Below the pieces are notes generated by a model. The model searched no databases. It saw nothing but the letters and a program-made list of their open reading frames with translations, and was not told the origin of the DNA. From the NCBI GenBank assembly GCA_041486955.1, contig JBGPML010000055.1, forward strand, positions 1 through 5,181: 5,181 nt of DNA, written 5' to 3'. The DNA is from JBGPML01 sp041486955 (GTDB lineage: Bacteria > Patescibacteriota > UBA1384 > 2-12-FULL-50-11 > DASWYB01). Every line of letters starts with the position of its first letter. Position 1 is the first letter of the stretch. This document shows positions 1 to 5,181 of this stretch, one piece after another. Both the position numbers and the translations under genes were made by a program.

Positions 1-300
1 ACCGGCGGTAATATATTTTATTCCGCCATAAAACGCGAAAAAGAAGGCGGCAATGCCGCCGATTAGCAGAAGGGTTCGGACAACAAAATCTAATATGTTT
101 TGCAATGATGTATTCTCGCCAAATAATTGAGAGAGATTCGGCAATCCAATTGACGGTTTAGCAATCGGTTGACCACTGACGGTCACATTTGGCGAACGGA
201 AGAGAGCGCCACCAGTATTTTGTTGCGCGAGCGATAATGTCGGGACGGCAAGACTGATAACAGCTATTACCCAGACAATGAAGCGTGAAAATCGGTTCAT
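1..300 (-). CDS. VirB2-like T4SS pilin, N-terminal part (runs off the left edge)
   Basis: This is an open reading frame of 100 codons from an ATG at 300, continuing past position 1 without a stop. It was found by translating the minus strand by hand. Residues 1-25 look like a Sec signal peptide: a basic start (MNRFSRF), a hydrophobic core, and SLA|QQ as a probable cleavage site after Ala25. A polar stretch follows (about 26-65), then a long hydrophobic segment (about 69-96) ending in GGIKYITAG. Signal peptide, short polar mature start, and hydrophobic helix ending in a GGIxYIT motif are typical of VirB2/TrbC-like pilins, and closest to the T4SS pilin family common in Patescibacteria. The expected second hydrophobic helix would lie beyond the window. 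The role would be the pilus or membrane subunit of a T4SS. The start lies one base after the stop of the upstream gene, and a Shine-Dalgarno sequence lies inside that gene's end, suggesting translational coupling. Family assignment is from motif memory, not a search. Confidence 0.8.
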   Translation of the reverse strand, partial: MNRFSRFIVWVIAVISLAVPTLSLAQQNTGGALFRSPNVTVSGQPIAKPSIGLPNLSQLFGENTSLQNILDFVVRTLLLIGGIAAFFFAFYGGIKYITAG

Positions 301-301
301 C

Positions 302-2941
302 CTATAGAATCCTCTTCTTAAGCGATTGACTCATTTGGTCTGCCGCTTGATCGAGATTCACTTTACCTTCCATGAGATTTGTTACTATCGCATCAATTGC
401 CTCAGGATAATAACCTTTATAATATGATGTCGCGGTTGCCCCCTGAAATGATTGCGGATTTCCTGAATCGAGTCGATCTATTGTTTTGACTGGATCTGGT
501 TTCCTGGGAGAAATAAATTTACTTCCTTCAGTAAAAGCCGATTGACTCTGCTTCAAAGAGCTAGAGATAAATTTGAAAGCCATGGGGCTTTTCGCACTAG
601 CGAGTGGAACTGTCATACTAAAATAGGAAGCAAAATCAACTGGATCAGTATTATTCTTAACCTGGGGAAGGCTAAATCCTCTCAGCTGAACCTTCGGGTT
701 TCGGTCCTTAATTATTTGGACATCGCGAGGATAAATAAATGCAGCCATGACTTTACCATCAGCCAATGCCTCTAATGAATTGGGCTGACTTGAATTCCAG
801 GTGTAAAAATTATTTTGCGGTTGAGTAAAGCTCTTGAGAAGATCTTCAGCTTCTTTACCCGCCACAGTCGTGTTCTGGCTGGAGAATGGCAAATTGATGC
901 CCGACACATTTCGATCGGGGTCAGTTAACGTTCCGCCGAACTGTTTGACGAGAACCGCATACAGATCGGCGGCATGAGCCACATTGTTTCCAGTGCCAAT
1001 CGCAATATATGGCAAAGTTAACGTTGCACCATCACGCTTGGTCGCAAGACGGGATAATTCTTTTAAGTCATCCCATAACATTGGGCCATCAGTAAATTTG
1101 TTTTCATTTTTAGTAAACTCCGAGCCTCGTTTTTCTAGCTCCTCGTTCGAACGCTTTGTATAAACATCGTAATTGACGGCTAGCATCAATGTTTCAAAGT
1201 TAGCCGGCACTCCGTAGATTTTTCCATCAAAGACATTGTCGGTATAAACCGGTGGATTATAGAGTTTCTGTAATGCTAGTAAATCATCAGCCCGTTGTTG
1301 GGCTGGATTGAGCGTGCCCTTTGGAAAAGCCTGTAACGTCGCCGCATAACGACGCATATGGTCATTTTGAATAATGGCGATATCTGGACCAGCATGAGCC
1401 GCCATCGCACTCAAAAGTTCCCATTCATATCTGGCGGAAGTGTGTTTAGATAAAGCCACTCGTTTGACGTCACTATTATCTTGTAAGAAATTATCGATAA
1501 TCGGCTTAAAATCAGTGGCATCATCGCTTGATTGCCATAGAGTAATTACTCCTGGATCAGTAACAATGCCCGTATCAGTTTGCAGAAAAGCTGTGTAATT
1601 TTTCGAACTAGTATTAAGCGCGACCGGTGGAGTAGCATTGTCTTTGAGGACGAGATCGATGGCATCGTTAATCGCTCCATCAGCTACCTGAACTTCAGTC
1701 TTCTGCCAGTCGATCGCAAGGCCGACCTGGTCGAGGAATGGTTTGTAGACAGTCGATAACGTTACCCGCTTGGCGACATCAGTTCTCGCTGGCGTAACAT
1801 GCTGTTTCTCAGCATATTGTTGGCTAACGTCCGGATTGGCAAAGAGACTGACAAAATCCCACGCTGCGGTAACCTTTTTTTCATTCGTGGCCGATTGAGC
1901 CTGCTTGGTGACTGTGGCCACGAGATAGCGGCCATACGTTTGTGGATTATTTGTGTCTGTCTGCGGCAAGGGAGCAACTGCGATGCGAGATTTTTCAAGC
2001 GATCCTAATGTTGAAACATCGTTCAAATAGCCCAATGCCATGGTTGTTTTGCCATCTTTCAAAGCTTTCAGAGACTGACCGAGCGAGCGGTTCCACGAGT
2101 AGGTTTCCCGTCCAGGTTTAGAAAAACTGGTGTAAAAATCCAAAGCTTTCACCCCGGAAGCAGTGCCGGAGCCATCTCCATTGAATGTGGCGACTTTACT
2201 GTTCTCGTCAACCATCTTTGTGCCTGATTGCAGCATGAGAATCGACATAATATCGGCAAAGTGGTTGATCGATTGATTATCGCCCAAAGCAATGGCCGAC
2301 TGGTTGATCGTGCTATCGCTGCGATTGGTTAATTTTTTTGTCAGATTTACAACTTCTGTCCAAGTTTTTGGTGGCGCGGAGACTTTGGATTTATCGTAAT
2401 AAAGGGCAAGGGTATCCATGTTCAGCGGAACACCCCATACTTTGTCTCCATTAATTAAGTCGCTTTTGGCAATCGGAGCATAATCTTGTTCGATTACCTG
2501 AATGTTTGTCCGCCCTTTGGCTGGAAATTGCGGAGCGGCTTCTCCTTTTGCTCGTTTAATCTTAAAGTTTTGGATGGCAGAATCGAGTGACTTCTCCGGG
2601 GCTGGCACAAGTTTATTACGATGCTGTTCCATCCACTCGTTGGGCATGATCCAAACATCTGGAGCAGGATAATCTTTCGATCCTTTTTGGGCTGCTAAAA
2701 CATACAATGCTTTCATTTCATAATCGCTCTCAGCCACAGGAACAATATTTATTTTGTAACCTCGATGCGATTTGTTAAAAACAGTTGCCACCTGTTTGAC
2801 AGCATCTTCGTTCCCCTTAATAGTCCAAACCGTAATCGTGCCTGAACCACTACTAATATAGCGATAGCCAAAATAACCTAGCCCGCCAATAAGAGCAATC
2901 CCTAAAATTGCTATTAAGATTATGCCGATACGTCGAGACAA
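302..2941 (-). CDS. Membrane-anchored protein of two fused extracellular solute-binding modules
   Basis: This gene encodes about 879 residues from TTG at 2941, and ends TAG. The N-terminus (MSRRIG, then a hydrophobic helix at about 4-25) looks like an uncleaved signal anchor. There is no lipobox, and the whole protein has no cysteine. Two modules of the family 1 (SBP_bac_1/8) bilobed binding protein fold follow. Module 1 starts at GTITVW (34-39), with VWGVPLNMDTLALYYD (168-183), YSWNRS then LKDGKTTMALGY (281-305), and TPAR (383-386). Module 2 starts at GVITLW (464-469), with IYGVPANFETLMLAVNYD (575-592), YTWNSS then LADGKVMAAFIY (713-737), and ISPRKPD (810-816). The modules are collinear, about 420-430 residues apart, and strongly diverged. 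Family 1 proteins usually bind sugars or oligosaccharides, and the aromatic in YxWNxS is conserved in both modules, but the ligand is unknown. The usual protein is one module of about 400-450 residues, so this is a fusion or internal duplication. No ABC transporter genes are beside it, and its neighbours are T4SS genes. A longer start, TTG at 2965 (887 residues), is possible, but the strong Shine-Dalgarno site favours 2941. Confidence 0.88.
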   Translation of the reverse strand: MSRRIGIILIAILGIALIGGLGYFGYRYISSGSGTITVWTIKGNEDAVKQVATVFNKSHRGYKINIVPVAESDYEMKALYVLAAQKGSKDYPAPDVWIMPNEWMEQHRNKLVPAPEKSLDSAIQNFKIKRAKGEAAPQFPAKGRTNIQVIEQDYAPIAKSDLINGDKVWGVPLNMDTLALYYDKSKVSAPPKTWTEVVNLTKKLTNRSDSTINQSAIALGDNQSINHFADIMSILMLQSGTKMVDENSKVATFNGDGSGTASGVKALDFYTSFSKPGRETYSWNRSLGQSLKALKDGKTTMALGYLNDVSTLGSLEKSRIAVAPLPQTDTNNPQTYGRYLVATVTKQAQSATNEKKVTAAWDFVSLFANPDVSQQYAEKQHVTPARTDVAKRVTLSTVYKPFLDQVGLAIDWQKTEVQVADGAINDAIDLVLKDNATPPVALNTSSKNYTAFLQTDTGIVTDPGVITLWQSSDDATDFKPIIDNFLQDNSDVKRVALSKHTSARYEWELLSAMAAHAGPDIAIIQNDHMRRYAATLQAFPKGTLNPAQQRADDLLALQKLYNPPVYTDNVFDGKIYGVPANFETLMLAVNYDVYTKRSNEELEKRGSEFTKNENKFTDGPMLWDDLKELSRLATKRDGATLTLPYIAIGTGNNVAHAADLYAVLVKQFGGTLTDPDRNVSGINLPFSSQNTTVAGKEAEDLLKSFTQPQNNFYTWNSSQPNSLEALADGKVMAAFIYPRDVQIIKDRNPKVQLRGFSLPQVKNNTDPVDFASYFSMTVPLASAKSPMAFKFISSSLKQSQSAFTEGSKFISPRKPDPVKTIDRLDSGNPQSFQGATATSYYKGYYPEAIDAIVTNLMEGKVNLDQAADQMSQSLKKRIL
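309..316 (-). promoter_or_regulatory. Ribosome binding site for the pilin gene
   Basis: On the minus strand this reads AAGAGGAT, with AGAGGA at 310-315, nine bases before the ATG at 300. It lies within the last codons of the double solute-binding protein gene, which ends TAG at 302-304. The stop, one spacer base and the next ATG follow directly, so ribosomes finishing the first gene can pass to the pilin. The site supports the chosen start. Confidence 0.6.
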
Positions 2942-2944
2942 CTT

Positions 2945-2951
2945 CCCTCCT
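2945..2951 (-). promoter_or_regulatory. Strong ribosome binding site that decides the TTG start of the double binding protein
   Basis: The minus strand reads AGGAGGG here, a near-perfect Shine-Dalgarno sequence, followed by AAG and then TTG at 2939-2941. The spacing from AGGAGG to TTG is 4 bases, which is short but usable. The alternative TTG at 2963-2965 lies upstream of this site and has only a weak, distant AGG (about 10 bases before it). The start at 2941 also places the basic residues SRR immediately before the hydrophobic helix, as expected for a signal anchor. Confidence 0.55.
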
Positions 2952-2962
2952 ATAGATCTATA
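2951..2962. repeat. Perfect 12-bp palindrome TATAGATCTATA
   Basis: The sequence equals its own reverse complement over 12 bases. It lies in the only gap of useful size in the operon, one base overlapping the Shine-Dalgarno site and just downstream of a possible -10 element. It could be a small operator or a weak RNA stem, or a chance AT-rich palindrome. A second perfect palindrome, TGCTAGCA, lies at 2978-2985. Confidence 0.35.
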
Positions 2963-2964
2963 CA

Positions 2965-2991
2965 ATCATAGCATACCTGCTAGCACGGCAA
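2965..2991 (-). promoter_or_regulatory. Possible internal promoter ahead of the double binding protein gene
   Basis: On the minus strand a TATGAT hexamer (2965-2970) is preceded by TGC (2971-2973), giving an extended -10 pattern TGnTATGAT. A TTGCCG hexamer at 2986-2991 lies 15 bases upstream of the -10. The -35 is a weak match and the spacing is short, although an extended -10 can compensate. The gap of about 56 bases between the PEGA-like gene and this gene is the largest in the operon, so a separate promoter here would let the binding protein and pilin be expressed apart from the upstream genes. This is inferred from motif matches only. Confidence 0.3.
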
Positions 2992-2997
2992 GAGCAA

Positions 2998-3582
2998 TCA
3001 GTTAATGGGGATTGATTTACCTTTTGGCCACCATTCTTGTCCCCACCATTCAATCGGTAAGGATTTCGGATCGCCGCCTTGCTGTTTGATATAGCCCAAA
3101 GCTTCATCAGCGAACTTGCTATATGTCGTCCATTGGGCCGCAACTTCACTTTCCGGAGATGTTTGCGGCGGAATATCAATCACTGGGACGATTAAGTAAG
3201 ATTGTTCCAGGTCTTGCCAGGTAATCTTGAAATGTGGAGTTTCAAACGAATAGTCAGGCGCTAAAGTAACTGAAACTTTCCGATGCCAAAATGGATAAAT
3301 AGTTATTTTCTGGGAGCGTTTTATATAGCCAGCTGCCGTAATATCAATCCTCGGTTTGCCAGGTTTAAGTCGAAAAGTATGTGGGAGAGGCAAAGGCGCA
3401 GGATCTTTCTCGGTTGATGCATACGCATTAGGTTGAGGACTATCGACAGTCACTGAACCATAAACATAGACATAGGTTAGATAAAGGGTAAGCCCGATGA
3501 GCACAATTCCAATAATAAGGGCGAGAACCCGAGGTGGAAACGATAAATCAGAAAATTTTATCATATTTTTTTTATCATACAT
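2998..3582 (-). CDS. Single-pass membrane protein with a PEGA-like extracellular domain
   Basis: This is a protein of 194 residues from ATG at 3582, ending TGA. A short cytoplasmic start is followed by one strongly hydrophobic helix (about 18-41). Residues 42-110 follow the PEGA domain pattern: GSVTVDSPQPNAY in place of the usual G.v.v.S.P.gA.v, then LPLPHTFRLKPGKPRIDI and AAGYIKRSQKITI, closing with VSVTLAP. PEGA domains are small beta sandwiches found on many bacterial surface proteins. Residues 111-194 form a second region I do not recognise, with a helix-like segment (about 143-168) and an aromatic end with W179, W180, W184 and W185. There is no cysteine. The gene starts 7 bases after the hydrolase stop and belongs to the same operon. 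There is no clear Shine-Dalgarno site before either candidate ATG. ATG at 3564 (Met7, 188 residues) is an alternative start that skips an A8 run. A role as a structural or accessory part of the T4SS outside the membrane is inferred from context only. Confidence 0.75.
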   Translation of the reverse strand: MYDKKNMIKFSDLSFPPRVLALIIGIVLIGLTLYLTYVYVYGSVTVDSPQPNAYASTEKDPAPLPLPHTFRLKPGKPRIDITAAGYIKRSQKITIYPFWHRKVSVTLAPDYSFETPHFKITWQDLEQSYLIVPVIDIPPQTSPESEVAAQWTTYSKFADEALGYIKQQGGDPKSLPIEWWGQEWWPKGKSIPIN

Positions 3583-3589
3583 TTTTAGG

Positions 3590-4852
3590 CTATCTGAAAC
3601 GATAGGCGGCTAAGTGATCGTAAGAAGCATATGTCATCAATTCCTGGGCCCTGACAATACCTTTGCTCGAGCTAATGGCAACAAAACAATGACTACCGGC
3701 ACTACAGCTGCCAATGTAGACGCCACTGTGATGAATTCGGTTTGGCGTTTCGAAGAATAAGACTATATCTCCAGGACTAAGTGTGTTAACAGCTTGGGCT
3801 CGATCGGTATAATTAGCCACCACCTGGACTGCACCTCGTTGTGGAAGTAATGTCGCCAGAGCCGGAGCAGCTCGTGTAAAACAGGTCGAGGGAAAAGCCC
3901 CAACTTGCTGTAACACGGTCGAAACGAACGAGGCACAGGCATTTGGCGGATCAGCTGCAAAAAAGGTTGAATTTTTCCTGGCAGGATCTTCGGGTGAGAG
4001 TTCGGAAATGTGCTTTGCACAGGCAGCGATTTTCGACGGGATGCTGCCTCCACCCCCTTTATCGCATATTAGTGTGACAGGCCCGCTTGTATCAGACGAA
4101 GAAGAGCTTCCGGAACCACCACTGGTCGATGCGACTTCTTTGCATCCATTTCCGTTCTTAAGTGCATTATAAATCCGTTCAACATCCTGTTTGCCTTTGA
4201 GCCCTTCCTCATAAGGCCGAGAACCAACCGCGAAACTTCCGCCACCATGATAATTGTTAAAATAAGTCAACCCGATGTCGCCGTGGTTTTTCGGTAATTC
4301 CATCAACCGGCCAAGATAATGGGCCGCGGCGAAAATCGCTCGTTTGGCTTCAAACCGAGCATCATCAGGGTGGTTCTGCGGGTCTTGATATACCGTTCCT
4401 GCCGGCCAAACGGTTCCGTGTTGATCATCTCCACCAGTAAATTCAGGGAATCCTCCCCCTCCCGCGGTACTGGTCAAAAACTGACCCAATCCAGATGCTG
4501 AACTAGTTGAATTCTTGGCATTTGGGCGCCAGCCTGATTCATGCTGTATTACGGCAATTAGAGCGGCTTGGTCGCCCCCCATCCATGAATCAGCGGCTTT
4601 CTTAACATAGGGTAAATATTCAGCTGGTACAGAAGCAACACCGGAACAGTCCGTTGTTGACCCTCCGCCGGAATTCGATGTCCCAGCTAGACCAGAATTA
4701 TGCAGGTTTTCACCTTTGGAGTGAAATGACAGGTTCGAATAATAAATCCCAAAGATCACAAAAATTATGGACATAATTACCGGTAATGACACCCCTGCGA
4801 TAAAGGCGATCAACGGCCAATTAGGACCTTGTTTTGGCGTATTTGGTTGCAT
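3590..4852 (-). CDS. VirB1-like bifunctional peptidoglycan hydrolase (lytic transglycosylase plus NlpC/P60- or CHAP-like peptidase)
   Basis: This is a protein of 420 residues from ATG at 4852, ending TAG. Residues 12-37 form one membrane helix, then a Ser/Gly-rich linker. Residues about 78-235 are an SLT-type lytic transglycosylase/lysozyme domain: the catalytic Glu105 lies in IQHESGW, the fold motif is SASGLGQF (118-125), and the closing motif is LTYFNNYHGGG (195-205). This domain would cut glycan strands. A second Ser/Gly linker (244-257) leads to a cysteine peptidase domain (about 290-420), with probable nucleophile Cys306 in NACASFV, SPGDIVLFF (359-367), and catalytic His375 in HHSGVYIG. 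It would cut peptide stems or cross-links. The pair resembles hydrolases of Gram-positive conjugation systems, which open the wall for the T4SS. An in-frame ATG at 4942 would add 30 residues, but these overlap the upstream gene, are His/Arg-rich and look like out-of-frame reading. The start at 4852 has AGGT just upstream and leaves a 19-base gap after the VirB4 stop. Confidence 0.9.
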   Translation of the reverse strand: MQPNTPKQGPNWPLIAFIAGVSLPVIMSIIFVIFGIYYSNLSFHSKGENLHNSGLAGTSNSGGGSTTDCSGVASVPAEYLPYVKKAADSWMGGDQAALIAVIQHESGWRPNAKNSTSSASGLGQFLTSTAGGGGFPEFTGGDDQHGTVWPAGTVYQDPQNHPDDARFEAKRAIFAAAHYLGRLMELPKNHGDIGLTYFNNYHGGGSFAVGSRPYEEGLKGKQDVERIYNALKNGNGCKEVASTSGGSGSSSSSDTSGPVTLICDKGGGGSIPSKIAACAKHISELSPEDPARKNSTFFAADPPNACASFVSTVLQQVGAFPSTCFTRAAPALATLLPQRGAVQVVANYTDRAQAVNTLSPGDIVLFFETPNRIHHSGVYIGSCSAGSHCFVAISSSKGIVRAQELMTYASYDHLAAYRFR

Positions 4853-4871
4853 ATTACCTGAAGATTTCCAG

Positions 4872-5181
4872 CTAACCGGCTTGCGGTGGTGGAGCCGCAG
4901 GTGGAGATCCATCGGATGATTGCGGAGGAGCTTGGCCGACATCTTGCGGTGGAATCTCCGCTTTTTCCGCTGGAGCCGGAGTACCGGGAACCTCTGCCTC
5001 CGATTCAGCGAAAGCCTGTTCGGCAGCAGTCGCGTTGGCCTCGAGCAATTCCTGCGACTGGCCCCCTTCTATATCGAGCAACTGTTGCGGGTTGGTGGTA
5101 ATCAATCTGTCTTCGTTAAATGAACCGACGATTTTAATTGCCACGTGATTTAAACCAGCAAAGAAGAGGCCTTCGCCAACC
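4872..5181 (-). CDS. VirB4/TraC-type T4SS ATPase, C-terminal end (runs off the right edge)
   Basis: This frame is open at the right edge and ends TAG at 4872-4874, giving the last 102 residues. The fragment begins VGEGLFFAGLNHVAIKI and continues with EDRLITTNPQQLLDIE. This pattern (G.GLf.AG.NHVAI, then a turn and LITT.P.QLL) matches the end of the ATPase domain of VirB4/TraC-like proteins as I know them from Patescibacteria. The Walker motifs would lie outside the window. After about residue 38 the protein changes to a low-complexity tail rich in Ala, Glu and Pro, ending in a proline cluster and AG. The enzyme is the cytoplasmic motor that powers pilus assembly and substrate transfer in a T4SS. 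A GTG at 5142-5144 could be mistaken for a start, but the conserved sequence continues upstream of it. It is the first gene of the visible operon and is followed after 19 bases by the hydrolase. Confidence 0.82.
   Translation of the reverse strand, partial: VGEGLFFAGLNHVAIKIVGSFNEDRLITTNPQQLLDIEGGQSQELLEANATAAEQAFAESEAEVPGTPAPAEKAEIPPQDVGQAPPQSSDGSPPAAPPPQAG

Noticed and set aside
542..775. Plus-strand open frame of 77 codons inside the double binding protein gene
   Set aside because: It lies fully antisense to a well-supported gene, has no recognisable motif or ribosome binding site, and reads like a shadow frame.
1762..1998. Minus-strand open frame of 78 codons in another frame of the double binding protein gene
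   Set aside because: It is Arg/Gln/Leu-rich with no domain pattern, and the true frame here carries clear binding-protein motifs.
2958..2974. Tiny reading frames (ATG CTA TGA and ATG ATT GTA TAG) before the binding protein start, as a possible leader peptide
   Set aside because: They are two and three codons long, have no properly spaced ribosome binding site, and overlap the possible -10 element, so they are best seen as chance.
2958..3179. Minus-strand open frame of 73 codons overlapping the PEGA-like gene end and the gap
   Set aside because: It is mostly out-of-frame reading of the PEGA-like gene with basic low-information composition, and it has no ribosome binding site or homologous pattern.
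4853..4942. N-terminal extension of 30 residues on the wall hydrolase (ATG at 4942)
   Set aside because: It overlaps the VirB4 tail by 71 bases, is His/Arg-rich like out-of-frame translation, and its nearest GGAG is 13 bases upstream. The ATG at 4852 sits directly before the membrane helix with AGGT upstream.
4886..5123. Two plus-strand open frames antisense to the VirB4 tail
   Set aside because: They result from the GC-rich, stop-poor Pro/Ala-coding tail on the other strand and show no protein motif or start signal.
4872..5144. A separate 90-residue gene starting at GTG 5144
   Set aside because: The same frame is open to the window edge, and the residues just upstream (GEGLFFAGLNH) belong to the conserved VirB4 end, so this is the tail of a larger gene.
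1..5181. Recoded TGA (glycine) as in Gracilibacteria/Absconditabacteria
   Set aside because: All long frames are intact with no internal TGA, and the one TGA ends the PEGA-like gene at a sensible place, with a TAG only 18 bases later if it were read through.

Overview
All five protein genes in this window lie on the minus strand, so they read from the right edge (5181) to the left edge (1). They are packed like one operon. The order of transcription is: (1) the C-terminal end of a VirB4/TraC-type secretion ATPase, whose start lies beyond the right edge; (2) a membrane-anchored peptidoglycan hydrolase with a lytic transglycosylase domain and a cysteine peptidase domain (VirB1-like); (3) a small membrane-anchored protein with a PEGA-like beta domain; (4) a very large membrane-anchored protein made of two fused extracellular solute-binding protein modules; (5) the N-terminal part of a VirB2-like T4SS pilin, cut by the left edge. 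Gaps between genes are 19, 7, about 56 and 1 bases. No stretch longer than 300 bases lacks a gene, and I found no tRNA, rRNA, CRISPR array, insertion sequence or convincing terminator.

The gene set (VirB4, VirB1-like hydrolase, VirB2-like pilin) marks a type IV secretion or conjugation-like apparatus. The end of the VirB4 fragment and the pilin's GGIKYITAG motif resemble what I remember of the T4SS-like loci of Candidate Phyla Radiation bacteria (Patescibacteria, for example Saccharibacteria). The organism assignment is an inference from protein resemblance and moderate GC. All visible reading frames are intact with TGA as a stop (stops used: TAG, TAG, TGA, TAG), so there is no sign of the Gracilibacteria/Absconditabacteria code in which TGA means glycine.

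A working model is that VirB4 powers assembly or translocation from the inner face of the membrane, the hydrolase opens the peptidoglycan, and the pilin forms an extracellular fibre. The PEGA-like protein and the double solute-binding protein are both anchored by one N-terminal helix and expose their bulk outside the cell. The double binding protein is the most unusual part. It sits inside a secretion operon, has no ABC permease or ATPase beside it in the window, has no lipobox cysteine, and is separated from the pilin by a single base. A role as a surface receptor, adhesin or T4SS accessory is as plausible as nutrient import.
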